Shown: positions 8,073-15,640 of the stretch, one piece after another
Numbering within the stretch: position 1 is the stretch's first letter
Layout of the letters: each line of letters starts with the position of its first letter
DNA from: Gp6-AA40 sp046765795
GTDB taxonomy: Bacteria; Acidobacteriota; Vicinamibacteria; Vicinamibacterales; UBA2999
DNA length: 39,895 nucleotides
Assembly: GCA_046765795.1 (NCBI GenBank)
Contig: JBKPRH010000431.1
Span: forward strand, 1-39,895
Direction: 5' to 3'
Position numbers and translations under genes: made by a program
The notes under the pieces: generated by a model
The model's input: the letters and a program-made list of their open reading frames with translations, nothing else
Database searches by the model: none
What the model was told of the DNA's origin: nothing

Positions 8073-9656
8073 CTACCAATCGGTCGGCGCGTAGTCCTTG
8101 AGGAATTGCCCCCAGATGTGCGTGCCGGTGTTGAAGCCGTTGATGATCGGATCGACGATGCGCGCGGCGCCATCGACGATGTCGAGCGGTGGATGGAAGC
8201 GCTGTTCGGCCGTCTTGCGCGCGGCGATCTCGACCGGATCCTCGTCGGTGACCCACCCGGTGTCCACGCTGTTCATGTGGATTCCATCGGTGTGGTAATC
8301 GGTCGCGGCTGTGCGCGTCATCATGTTGAGCGCCGCCTTGGCCATGTTGGTGTGGGGATGGCGCGTGGTCTTGAAATTCCGGTAGAACTGCCCTTCAACG
8401 GCAGACACATTGACGATGTGCTTGTCGCGATCGGGCGTGCGCACCATGAGTGGCTTGAGTCGCGCGTTGAAGATGAACGGCGCGACGGCGTTCACCAGGT
8501 GTACTTCGAGCAACTCCACTGAGGGGACTTCGTGGAGCAACAAGCGCCACGAATTGCGACCGCGCAGATCGATCTGCTGCAGATCCTGATCGAGCCGCCC
8601 CTCGGGGAAGAGATCTTTCTGCGCCGCCAGCTCCTCAGGCAGCAGCGGCACCTGCGACAACTCCGCCGCATGCGTTAAACCTGTAGGGCCCGTCCTTTTG
8701 GACGGGCCGATCTGTAAGGCGCCGCCCTCGGGCAACAGTTGATACCCACGCAGTCCTTCGTACGAGCCGACGAGCTTTCGCACGTGCTCGGGCATCTCGT
8801 GGAGCGCGGCCGTCTCACCCGCCATCATGTGGGCGTAGAAATCCGGTGGACGCCGCACGGTCTGACACGCGTTGTTGACGATGAAATCGAGACGCGTCCG
8901 CGTCGCAAGCAGCTCGCGGCAAAATGACTCGACGCTCGGCGTGTGACGCAAGTCGAGACCGAAGACTTCGAGCCGATGTCCCCACTCGGCAAAGTCGGGC
9001 TCGCTCGCGTAGCGACTTGCCGCATCCCGGGGAAAGCGCGTCGTCACGATTAGCGACGCACCGCAGCGCAGCAGCTTCAGTCCGGCCTGATAGCCAATCT
9101 TCACGCGTCCGCCACTGAGCAACGCCACCCTGCCACGGAGATCAGCCAACTCAGTACGCTTGCGGAAGTTCAACTCGGCGCACGACGGACACAGCTGGTC
9201 GTAGAAGTGATGAATCAGCGTGTACTTCTGCTTGCAGACGTAGCAGTGCTGAAGCTCACGGCTCTGGGCTGTAGGCTCTTGGCTTTGGGCTTTGGGCTCT
9301 GGGCTTTCGGCACCGTGGATATCTTGCGGCTGGAAGCCGTCGGCGACCGAGACGGTCGGGAACACATTCGGCGTATGGAAGACCGGCTTGCGGCGCAGCG
9401 ACCTGATGCCGGTCTCGTGCAAAACGCCCTGATCGCCCTTGACCCGCGCGGCCTTGCGCTGTCGATCGACGATCTTCGCCATGCGACGACGCTCGACGCG
9501 GTCGGGGCTGTAGACGTTGGCGACGGCCTGCAGCAGCCGCTTGCGTTCCTCGTCGGGTACGCCCGCGAGCACACTGCGGTCCGCGGCGATCGATTCGAGC
9601 AACTCGATCGCCTCGCGCAGACGCTGGCGCGTCAGCTGGTCAGTGGCAGCGGACAT
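8073..9656 (-). CDS. SDR-family oxidoreductase with N-terminal helical region and zinc knuckle
   Basis: 527 residues from ATG 9656. Residues 1-100 are helical and charged; 117-133 are a linker encoded by a heptamer repeat; 138-159 hold CYVC...CPSC, a probable zinc-binding knuckle. A Rossmann region follows (VALLSGGRVKIGYQAGLKLL, 177-196; FIVNNACQ, 258-265). The SDR core continues with IVNVSAVEGQFYR and HPHTNMAKAALNMMTRTAA; where classical SDRs have Y-x-x-x-K this reads T-N-M-A-K, so the usual catalytic tyrosine seems absent. Residues 317-324 (GPSKRTGP) are encoded by a palindromic repeat. Fungal and plant proteins with the same HPHTNMAKAALNMM signature are known to me, but their reaction is not. 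It lies within a tight minus-strand gene run. Confidence 0.8.
   Translation of the reverse strand: MSAATDQLTRQRLREAIELLESIAADRSVLAGVPDEERKRLLQAVANVYSPDRVERRRMAKIVDRQRKAARVKGDQGVLHETGIRSLRRKPVFHTPNVFPTVSVADGFQPQDIHGAESPEPKAQSQEPTAQSRELQHCYVCKQKYTLIHHFYDQLCPSCAELNFRKRTELADLRGRVALLSGGRVKIGYQAGLKLLRCGASLIVTTRFPRDAASRYASEPDFAEWGHRLEVFGLDLRHTPSVESFCRELLATRTRLDFIVNNACQTVRRPPDFYAHMMAGETAALHEMPEHVRKLVGSYEGLRGYQLLPEGGALQIGPSKRTGPTGLTHAAELSQVPLLPEELAAQKDLFPEGRLDQDLQQIDLRGRNSWRLLLHEVPSVELLEVHLVNAVAPFIFNARLKPLMVRTPDRDKHIVNVSAVEGQFYRNFKTTRHPHTNMAKAALNMMTRTAATDYHTDGIHMNSVDTGWVTDEDPVEIAARKTAEQRFHPPLDIVDGAARIVDPIINGFNTGTHIWGQFLKDYAPTDW
8687..8708. repeat. Palindromic repeat inside the SDR coding sequence
   Basis: Perfect 9-base arms GGCCCGTCC and GGACGGGCC around a TTTT loop. 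It keeps the reading frame and adds G-P-S-K-R-T-G-P to the protein. A REP-like intergenic element carried into a gene is the simplest explanation. Confidence 0.75.
9260..9308. repeat. Heptanucleotide repeat inside the SDR coding sequence (GGCTNTN x7)
   Basis: Seven consecutive 7-base units: GGCTCTG, GGCTGTA, GGCTCTT, GGCTTTG, GGCTTTG, GGCTCTG, GGCTTTC. They encode the Gln/Pro/Ser-rich linker at residues 117-133, just before the zinc knuckle. Because three units make 21 bases, the array gives a seven-residue protein period (PKAQSQE, PTAQSRE). Confidence 0.9.
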
Positions 9657-9669
9657 ACAACAAGCTTAC

Positions 9670-10170
9670 TTAGAGCCACTTCTCTATCAGGATTTCGTCG
9701 ATGTACTGGCCGTCAATCTTGGCCTGGCGCTTCGCGTTGCCAACGACCACGAATCCCTGGCCGAGATAGGTCTGCAGCGCAGCAGGATTGTCGGCGCGGA
9801 CGAAGGTGAAGATCTTCTCGTAGCCCTTGCCGCGCGCGGCGTCCAGGGTCGCCGCAAACAAGCGGCGCGCGATGCCCTGGCGCCGCAGCTCGAGATCGAC
9901 GTAGGTACCGAGGATGCCGACGTGATCGAAGGCGCGCGTATAGGTGGCGTACGGCTCGAGCACCTGAAAGCCGACGATCGTGCCATCGGGCTCGCGCACC
10001 GCGACTTTCCAGATCCCGCGATCCTGAAAGTCGATGATGTAGTCGAACTCGGTCTCGACGCTGACCGGCGTGTCGAGCACGGTGTAGCACCGCGCCTGGA
10101 TGATCGGGTTCAACACCCGCACGAGCCCCGCCGCATCCGAGGGCGCGACGTCGCGGACGGACAATTCCAT
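9670..10170 (-). CDS. GNAT-family N-acetyltransferase
   Basis: 166 residues from ATG 10170 (MELSVRDVAPSDAAGLVRVL). The acetyl-CoA fold is evident from VAVREPDGTIVGFQVLEPY (strands), GILGTYVDLELRRQGIARRLF with the R/Q-x-x-G-x-G/A phosphate loop (RRQGIARRL), and FVRADNPAALQTYLGQGFVVVGNAKR. The sequence resembles the PhnO/phosphinothricin-acetyltransferase-like group, with the characteristic opening NPIIQARCYTVLDTPVS. The substrate is unknown. It follows the second acetyltransferase by eight bases and precedes the SDR by 13 bases, so all three are likely on one transcript. Confidence 0.85.
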   Translation of the reverse strand: MELSVRDVAPSDAAGLVRVLNPIIQARCYTVLDTPVSVETEFDYIIDFQDRGIWKVAVREPDGTIVGFQVLEPYATYTRAFDHVGILGTYVDLELRRQGIARRLFAATLDAARGKGYEKIFTFVRADNPAALQTYLGQGFVVVGNAKRQAKIDGQYIDEILIEKWL

Positions 10171-10178
10171 CCTGGCGC

Positions 10179-10565
10179 TCAGCTGCGCCGGCCGACGTAT
10201 CCGGTTGGACCGCGCCTGAACCCCGCCGTCTCGAAGAAGCGCTCGTTGCCTGGCTGCGCGCCGAGGAACAACACACCGCCGGGCGTGGCGTCGAGCGCCC
10301 GCCGCAGCAATTCGCGCCCGATCCCCTGCTTGCGAAATTCGGGATCGACCATTACCTCGGGCACCGTGCTGAAGAAATAGCCGTCGGTCAATACGCGCAC
10401 CGACCCGACCAATCGGTTGCCGCTCCATGCGCCGACGTTGATCGTGGACTTCAGCGCATCCGCGGTCTTCTGCGTGTCGTAATCCCGCTGCCAGATGCGC
10501 TTGGCCAGCGCGATGAATGCTTCGACGGACAGTGCGCTGTCACCGCTTCGATACTCGACCGACAT
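10179..10565 (-). CDS. Small GNAT-family N-acetyltransferase
   Basis: 128 residues from ATG 10565. Features: LVGSVRVLTDGYFFSTVPEVMVDPEFRKQGIGRELLRRAL, with the pyrophosphate-binding loop R-K-Q-G-I-G at its core, then FLGAQPGNERFFETAGFRRGP. This compact form is typical of YafP/ElaA-like GNATs. The start lies inside the end of the MmcQ/YjbR gene (26-base overlap), showing co-translation. Tandem with a second, longer GNAT that belongs to a different subgroup, so this is unlikely to be a recent duplication. Confidence 0.85.
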   Translation of the reverse strand: MSVEYRSGDSALSVEAFIALAKRIWQRDYDTQKTADALKSTINVGAWSGNRLVGSVRVLTDGYFFSTVPEVMVDPEFRKQGIGRELLRRALDATPGGVLFLGAQPGNERFFETAGFRRGPTGYVGRRS

Positions 10566-10944
10566 TCGCTCGCCCTTCCCTCTCGTCTATGGCCGCCAGC
10601 AACCGCTTCGGCGCTACCAGACGATACGATCCTTCGAGACGATCCGCTACTTCAGCCCAGTTCGGCCGGCGATCGAGGTAGATCCCGAACCACCCCGACG
10701 TGCCGACATATGGCGGCACGAAATATCGATCCGGCCAGCGCGAGACCACCATCTCCTGCGTCAGGTGGACAGCCTTGCACCACACCGCATCGCGGCCAGC
10801 GCCGTGATGGTTCCGCGCGCTCGCGAATGTCGCGAACATGCGCTTGTGCACCCAGAACGTTGGCTCGCCGTGCGAGATCTTCTCCCACGCCTCAGGCAAC
10901 GCGAGGCTTAGCGCACGAAGCCGATCGAGAGCGCCGGGAGGCAT
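10540..10944 (-). CDS. MmcQ/YjbR family protein (DUF419-like)
   Basis: 134 residues from ATG 10944. The family signature is plain: LRALSLALPEAWEKISHGEPTF, then VHKRMFATFA, LTQEMVVSRWPDRYFVPPYVG, GWFGIYLDRRPNWAEVADRL and a final LVAPKRLL. Members have a double-wing, DNA-binding-like fold but no settled function. It overlaps the downstream acetyltransferase by 26 bases. Upstream, only 33 bases separate it from the zinc-ribbon gene, and that gap carries a palindromic repeat. Confidence 0.88.
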   Translation of the reverse strand: MPPGALDRLRALSLALPEAWEKISHGEPTFWVHKRMFATFASARNHHGAGRDAVWCKAVHLTQEMVVSRWPDRYFVPPYVGTSGWFGIYLDRRPNWAEVADRLEGSYRLVAPKRLLAAIDEREGRANVGRVSKR

Positions 10945-10968
10945 CGAGTGGGAAAAATACCACGCAGA

Positions 10969-10988
10969 GCGGAGGCGTCAGCCTCCGC
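10969..10988. repeat. Palindromic repeat GCGGAGGC-GTCA-GCCTCCGC providing a stop codon
   Basis: Perfect 8-base arms around GTCA. On the minus strand it encodes the closing glycines and the TGA stop of the zinc-ribbon gene; the stop overlaps the loop. It lies 25 bases upstream of the MmcQ/YjbR start. Confidence 0.8.
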
Positions 10989-12093
10989 CGACATTCTTGT
11001 TGCTGAGCAGAATCACGATGATCGCCGCGATGATCGCCGCGACCACCGCGAAGAAGATCTTCCACGCGCTGTACGGACGATTGCCGGCAATCTGACCGGT
11101 GTAGCCGTTGACGATCACTTGATACGCCTTGGCGCCGTAGTTGTACGACAGCAGCCAGACCGGCACCAGGACGTGCTTGAAGGTTCGGCTGGCGTAGCTC
11201 GGGTTGATTTGCAGATTGCGATACGTGTTGCCGGGCACTTGCTGGGCGCACAGCGCCGTCAGCTTCGCCTGCATCTGCTCTTGCGACCGCTGTGCCGCGT
11301 CGAGGAGTACCACCTGATAGTGCTCGACGACGTGACCGCTGAGAAATGCCGTGTCGTAAGCGACGATCTCCTGCGTCGGAAACGGCTCGACCTGCCGCAG
11401 GAGATCGAGCGGCAACCCCTGCGTCCCCGCTACAGGCTCATCGTCAAAGAAGTGATCGACGACGCCGGACGCCGGCTCCCAGCGAATGCGCTGCTCGGGA
11501 CGCATTATTGTCCGCCCCTTCGCATCACGGCCTGGCACCATCACGGTGTAGTAATGACCGGCCTCCGCCGTCCACGGACAGTGGACTTGCGCGTCGAACG
11601 TCCAGTACGGAATGTACAGACTGCGAATGGTATCAACGAGCGCCGCGATGGCAAGACGTCCCGGCGCGAACCAGCGACTACGCCACCAGCGTTTGATGTC
11701 GTCGCGCACGCGGCCCGCGTCGATCTTGAACGGCAGCACTCCCTGCGGACGAATCGGTGCTTTGATCTCCTGGTAATCGACGAGCGCCGGTGATCCGCAA
11801 AACTCGCAGTTCTGTCCGACCCGCGACGGATCGAACACCATCACCGCCTTGCATGACTGACACTGCACGCTTCGCCGCTCGGTCTGCCACCCGCGCTCGT
11901 CATCGGGCAACTCGCGAAGCGCCTTCACCAGATCGAGCTCGACGACTTTGCCGAGCTCGCGATCGACGTGGTACGGCGACTCCGTTCCGCAGAACGGACA
12001 GATCAACTTCTGCTTGCCGGGATTCCATTCGGCCTGCGCACCGCAGGCCGGGCACTCATGCTTCTCGAGTGCTGAGACGGAGTTAGAGGACAT
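10978..12093 (-). CDS. Zinc-ribbon protein with C-terminal transmembrane helix
   Basis: 371 residues from ATG 12093; a TTG at 12102 would add three residues. Two four-cysteine ribbons: ECPACGAQ...CPFCGTE near residues 11-33 and QCQSCKAVM...CEFCGSPA near 67-95. A long middle region follows, with IPYWTFDAQVHCPWTAEAGHYY and a strand-rich section to residue ~310 (HVLVPVWLLSYNYGAKAYQVIVNGYTGQIAG). One hydrophobic helix (IFFAVVAAIIAAIIVILL) ends the protein, so it is probably tail-anchored with the ribbons in the cytoplasm. Proteins of this type often neighbour SPFH-domain genes, as here. The last residues and stop come from a palindromic repeat. Function unknown. Confidence 0.75.
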   Translation of the reverse strand: MSSNSVSALEKHECPACGAQAEWNPGKQKLICPFCGTESPYHVDRELGKVVELDLVKALRELPDDERGWQTERRSVQCQSCKAVMVFDPSRVGQNCEFCGSPALVDYQEIKAPIRPQGVLPFKIDAGRVRDDIKRWWRSRWFAPGRLAIAALVDTIRSLYIPYWTFDAQVHCPWTAEAGHYYTVMVPGRDAKGRTIMRPEQRIRWEPASGVVDHFFDDEPVAGTQGLPLDLLRQVEPFPTQEIVAYDTAFLSGHVVEHYQVVLLDAAQRSQEQMQAKLTALCAQQVPGNTYRNLQINPSYASRTFKHVLVPVWLLSYNYGAKAYQVIVNGYTGQIAGNRPYSAWKIFFAVVAAIIAAIIVILLSNKNVGGG

Positions 12094-12100
12094 GTAATAC

Positions 12101-12176
12101 AAAATTCAAAATGGCAAATGCAAACAGTGCGCTCGTGCAGTCACCATTTGCATTTTGCCTTTTGCATTTTGAATTA
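12101..12176. repeat. Two opposed heptanucleotide arrays forming a long inverted repeat
   Basis: Left arm 12101-12124 reads AAAATTC, AAAATGG, CAAATGC, AAA; right arm 12144-12175 reads CCATTTG, CATTTTG, CCTTTTG, CATTTTG, AATT. Eleven bases (12103-12113 and 12165-12175) pair perfectly, and the next dozen pair with one bulge. It occupies the SPFH to zinc-ribbon gap and includes the SPFH stop codon. It is markedly more AT-rich than its surroundings. Confidence 0.85.
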
Positions 12177-13256
12177 CTGAGACATATAGGCAGTGAGTGC
12201 CGCGCGCGAGACTCGCCAGGATGATCCGATCTTCTTGCCTTTCAGATCGCCAGACTCGAGCACGGTCATCACGTCAGCCTCTGAGACGCCGAGTGTCTGC
12301 GCGGCTTCGGCGGGACTGAGCAGCTCGGGCAAGCCTGCGCTTCCCGCTGCACCTGCGGTCGGGACTGGAGGTACAACGACCGTCGGCGCGGCGTGTCCGC
12401 TCATGAAGCCGTCGCGCATCATCTGCTGCGCAAGTCCGAAGCCGACCGCGAGCTCCGCGGCAGTGCCTGCGGCGCCGGCACCACCGGCACCTGTCTCGAG
12501 ACCCTTGCCCATCTGATACTTCACGAAGTCGTTCAGATTTCCGACCGCCGCCATACTGGCGCGCTTGTCGATCGCCTGCTCCACTTCCGGCGGCACCGAC
12601 ACGTTCTCGACGATGAAACTCGTGATCTCGAGACCGTACTTCGTGACGATGGCGGGGTTGATGAGCGGCATCAGCGCCTCACCAAGCTCCGTGTAGCGGG
12701 ACGCGACGTCGAGCACCGGAATCTTCGCCGTCGCAATCGCGTCGGTGAAGATGCTGACAATGCGCGAGCGCATCGTGTCGGCGAACTCGTCGAGCCGGAA
12801 GTTGTGATCGGAGCCGGCCACTTCGCGCAGAAAGGTCTTCGGCTCGACGATCTTGAAGTCGTAGGTGCCGAACGCCCGCACGCGGACCATGCCGAAGTCG
12901 CTGTCGCGCAGCATCACCGGGTTCGACGTGCCCCATTTGTTGCCGGTGAACAGCCGCGTGACGACGAAGTAGACGTCGGCCTTGAAGGGGGAATTGAAGC
13001 CGTACGGCCACGACTTGATCCTGGTGAGGACCGGGATGTTGTCGGTCGTCAGCGTGTGCTTGCCCGGCTTGAACGTGTCGCCGAACTCGCCGACATAGAC
13101 AAACTGTGCAACCTGCGACTCACGCACGATCAGCTGTGCGCCGTTCTTGATCGCCTTGTCCTCATCGGGGAAACGCCACGACAGCGTGTCGCGCGAATCA
13201 TCGGTCCACTCGATGATTTCGAGCAGCTCCCCTTTGATGAAGTCCATTATGCCCAT
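12174..13256 (-). CDS. SPFH-domain protein (YdjI/virion-core type) with C-terminal excisionase-like HTH
   Basis: 360 residues from ATG 13256. The opening MGIMDFIKGELLEIIEWTDD and the block AQLIVRESQVAQFVYVGEFGDTFKPGKHTL are typical of the YdjI/virion-core SPFH group. The SPFH core runs to about residue 250 (GLEITSFIVENVSVPPEVEQAID). A Gly/Ala/Pro-rich linker occupies roughly 255-310. The tail, LLSPAEAAQTLGVSEADVM through KKIGSSWRVSRAALTAYM, is a MerR/excisionase-type helix-turn-helix instead of the zinc ribbon or GYF-like tail often seen. It has no transmembrane helix. SPFH proteins scaffold membrane microdomains; here the HTH suggests peptide or DNA binding. It is flanked by two zinc-ribbon genes. 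Exact role unknown. Confidence 0.85.
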   Translation of the reverse strand: MGIMDFIKGELLEIIEWTDDSRDTLSWRFPDEDKAIKNGAQLIVRESQVAQFVYVGEFGDTFKPGKHTLTTDNIPVLTRIKSWPYGFNSPFKADVYFVVTRLFTGNKWGTSNPVMLRDSDFGMVRVRAFGTYDFKIVEPKTFLREVAGSDHNFRLDEFADTMRSRIVSIFTDAIATAKIPVLDVASRYTELGEALMPLINPAIVTKYGLEITSFIVENVSVPPEVEQAIDKRASMAAVGNLNDFVKYQMGKGLETGAGGAGAAGTAAELAVGFGLAQQMMRDGFMSGHAAPTVVVPPVPTAGAAGSAGLPELLSPAEAAQTLGVSEADVMTVLESGDLKGKKIGSSWRVSRAALTAYMSQ

Positions 13257-13264
13257 CTAATCAA

Positions 13265-13318
13265 CTCCCAATTCCCAACGCCCAACGACCAACCACTCCC
13301 AGCTCCCAATTCCCAACG
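13265..13318. repeat. Heptanucleotide repeat tract (CCCAANN type)
   Basis: Units CCCAATT, CCCAACG, CCCAACG, ACCAACC, then three extra bases, then CCCAGCT, CCCAATT, CCCAACG. It fills the gap between the tannase-like stop (13341) and the SPFH start (13256), immediately upstream of the SPFH start codon, where a ribosome-binding site would be expected. Confidence 0.85.
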
Positions 13319-13340
13319 TCATGCAGATCGGACGCAATCG

Positions 13341-14909
13341 CTAGCGCGCGAGTTCCAGCGTGGACGCGACGCACGAGAAATTCGCCGATTCGTTCGTGCT
13401 GCCCGTTCCATTCCACTTCGCCACCTGGCCGAATGGACAGAGCGGCCGCGTGCGATCGGTAGTTCCGCCCGTCACGTGCCACGCCTCGATGCGCTTCGGC
13501 GACGCCCCCGTCTTGATCCATTCTTCCATCGCACCGACGCGGTCGAAGTTGTCGGTGCCCGGACCGCCCTGGCAGTGATTCATGCCGGGCACCATGTAGA
13601 GCTGAATCGACGTGCCCACGCCGGCGCCGCCCTGCGAAGCCACGACCTTGTTGAAGAAGTCGATCGTGTTGTACGGCGTGACCTGCGGGTCCGACCAGCC
13701 GTGATACAGCATCAACTTCCCGCCTCGCGCGAAGAACGCTCGCAGATTCGGATCCGTCGAACCCAGCGCATCGTCGGGATCCGCTGCGAGCGCGAGATCG
13801 AGATCGGTGGCCGGATTGAACTTCAGGGGATCCCAATTGCGATCTTTGGTGATCACGTACTTGTAGGCGTCGGCTGCGTACATGATCGGCTCCGCGCTAC
13901 CGATCACGTTCCAGCCCAGTTCTGAGCCGCGGGCAAGACCCGGCAGGACGCTCGCCCGCGTGGACGGATTCGCTGCGCCGGCGTACATCTTCCGCGCCGA
14001 CTCGACCTGCGGCGGCGTGAGGCACGCGTTGTCCTCGGCACCCGAACACGACAGCACCTTCGGATCAAAGGTGCAGGCTCCCGGATTTTCGATCACGTTG
14101 TCGGCGACACCGTCGCGGGCGTCGCACGCCGCCATCGCGGCCCGATAGATCGTGGGGTACTTCGATGGCGGGATCACGCTTGCCGGCGTCGCGTTGACCG
14201 CGCGATTAATGGCCATACGTCCGGCATGCAGATGAATCCAATTCACTGCGGGGGCGCCGGCGATCACCGCGTCGTAGCTCGACGGATACCGCACGGCTTC
14301 GGTAATGCCCTGCCGTCCGCCCTGCGAGCAGCCGTTCCAGATCGAGAGCGTGGGGCGCGTGCCGTAGAAGGCGTCGATGAGGGCCTTCGCCTTGACTGTC
14401 ATCTCGTGCACCGATCGATACGCGAAGTCGGTGACCTTCTCGGGATGACCGAGCGCAAACGCGCCGCTATTGCCGACGTGCCCGGTGTCGGTGCTGACCG
14501 TCGCGTAGCCGGCGTTCACCGCGCCAGCGAGCGCCGTGTACGAGATGGTGCCCGCCCATCCGCCGTTGCCAACGGCCTGGAACTTTCCGTTCCATTTCGC
14601 CGGCAGCCACACTTCGATCTTGATGTCGGAATCACTCGACGGCGTCAGCGTGGCGGCAACACGGCAGAACGCCGGGAGCGACGCATACACGCGTGACACC
14701 TGTGGCGGTGGGCCTCCCTGTCGCGCTGCCACGCCGGGCGGCGTAAACGCGCCTGCCGCGACATCCTGCGCGATCGTGATCTTTGTGTTGTCGAGTGTCA
14801 GACGAGCCAGCGACTCACAGGTCGCCGCATATGCGGTAGTAGAAAAATAGAGACCCACGATCAGGATGCCCGGGAGGACTGCGCTTACGCGCGACATCGG
14901 CTGCTTCAT
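13341..14909 (-). CDS. Exported tannase/feruloyl-esterase family hydrolase
   Basis: 522 residues from ATG 14909. Signal peptide VLPGILIVGLYFSTTAYA. The alpha/beta-hydrolase triad is readable: Ser195 in NGCSQGG, Asp407 in YHGWSDPQVTP and His445 in GMNHC. Cys194 next to the serine and Cys446 next to the histidine form the C-S/D/H-C arrangement diagnostic of the tannase family. Other cysteines (C267-region, CTFDPKVLSC, NAC) fit the lid domain with structural disulfides and calcium site. Substrates in the family are esters of gallic, ferulic or other aromatic acids and MHET-like compounds; which applies here is unknown. It starts eight bases after the upstream zinc-ribbon gene. Confidence 0.9.
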   Translation of the reverse strand: MKQPMSRVSAVLPGILIVGLYFSTTAYAATCESLARLTLDNTKITIAQDVAAGAFTPPGVAARQGGPPPQVSRVYASLPAFCRVAATLTPSSDSDIKIEVWLPAKWNGKFQAVGNGGWAGTISYTALAGAVNAGYATVSTDTGHVGNSGAFALGHPEKVTDFAYRSVHEMTVKAKALIDAFYGTRPTLSIWNGCSQGGRQGITEAVRYPSSYDAVIAGAPAVNWIHLHAGRMAINRAVNATPASVIPPSKYPTIYRAAMAACDARDGVADNVIENPGACTFDPKVLSCSGAEDNACLTPPQVESARKMYAGAANPSTRASVLPGLARGSELGWNVIGSAEPIMYAADAYKYVITKDRNWDPLKFNPATDLDLALAADPDDALGSTDPNLRAFFARGGKLMLYHGWSDPQVTPYNTIDFFNKVVASQGGAGVGTSIQLYMVPGMNHCQGGPGTDNFDRVGAMEEWIKTGASPKRIEAWHVTGGTTDRTRPLCPFGQVAKWNGTGSTNESANFSCVASTLELAR

Positions 14910-14917
14910 GTGTCACC

Positions 14918-15640
14918 TCAACAGAGCCAGTGGGCCACAACCTTCAGCCCCGCCGCGACGAGATCGCCGGGGCTCGGAGTCACCAAATCCACGACGTTCA
15001 CCCAGAGGTCGTCGTTTCGAAACCCGCGAAACTCACGCTCGGTCTGCCGGCGCACGCGCTCGAGCGCGAGCGGCAGCGACGGATCGATCGGCTGGCGTGC
15101 CCGATCTTCCGCCTTCTGCAACTGCTCGACAAGCTTTTCTGCCTGCTCCATATCGAGCATCGACAACGGCGTCCCGCAATGTGCACAAGGCGCGCCGCTT
15201 GTCAGATCGACCGCCGCGCCGCAGTTGGCGCAGTGCACGCTCCCTACATTTCGGCGCAATTCCTCAATTTGTTGAGGCGTCAGCGGCCGAATGAAATCTT
15301 TCTCGCGAAGAAAATCAAAAAAGGTCGTGAGCCGGCCGTGCGCGTGCGGACAGCTCAGGTACTCGAACTTCGTATTCCGCTGAATGTCGTGGGTCCGGCG
15401 CAGTCTGGATTTGCAACGCGGGCACTTGGCGAGGTCCCCGTTCACGCGCTCGGGCCTGGTGATCTTCTCGCCGATGATGCGAAACAACTTGAGCGTCGAT
15501 CCCGGCGTCAACGTCAGGCTCTCGTGCGCATCGAACCAGAACGAATGACAGACATGGCAGATATCGATAGCGGTGTGGCGCCCAAGATGGGCGTCGAACG
15601 TCGCCTGCTCCATCGGCGCGCTGCACCGCGGACAATCCAC
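14918..15640 (-). CDS. Zinc-ribbon protein with three metal-binding clusters
   Basis: 240 residues from GTG 15640 (MDCPRCSAPM). Three clusters: CPRC...ICHVCHSFWFDAHE near 3-36, the zf-TFIIB-like pattern; CPRCKSRL...LSCPHAHGR near 72-102; and VHCANCGAAVDL...APCAHCGTPL near 136-158. A coiled charged helix follows (EQAEKLVEQLQKAEDRARQ), then LWVNVVDLVTPSPGDLVAAGLKVVAHWLC. It is first in the long minus-strand run and sits 31 bases from the divergent dehydrogenase start at 15672, so both promoters must share or overlap a very short region. The function is unknown; the SPFH and second zinc-ribbon genes downstream make a functional link plausible. Confidence 0.75.
   Translation of the reverse strand: MDCPRCSAPMEQATFDAHLGRHTAIDICHVCHSFWFDAHESLTLTPGSTLKLFRIIGEKITRPERVNGDLAKCPRCKSRLRRTHDIQRNTKFEYLSCPHAHGRLTTFFDFLREKDFIRPLTPQQIEELRRNVGSVHCANCGAAVDLTSGAPCAHCGTPLSMLDMEQAEKLVEQLQKAEDRARQPIDPSLPLALERVRRQTEREFRGFRNDDLWVNVVDLVTPSPGDLVAAGLKVVAHWLC

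Noticed and set aside
13261..13836. Minus-strand ORF of 191 residues
   Set aside because: It lies in another frame of the tannase-like gene, whose catalytic Asp and His are encoded there, and shows shadow-like Arg/Ser/Gly composition.
12393..13925. Long plus-strand ORF of 510 residues
   Set aside because: It is the antisense shadow of the SPFH and tannase-like genes and crosses the heptamer tract; rich in Arg/His/Asp with no motifs.
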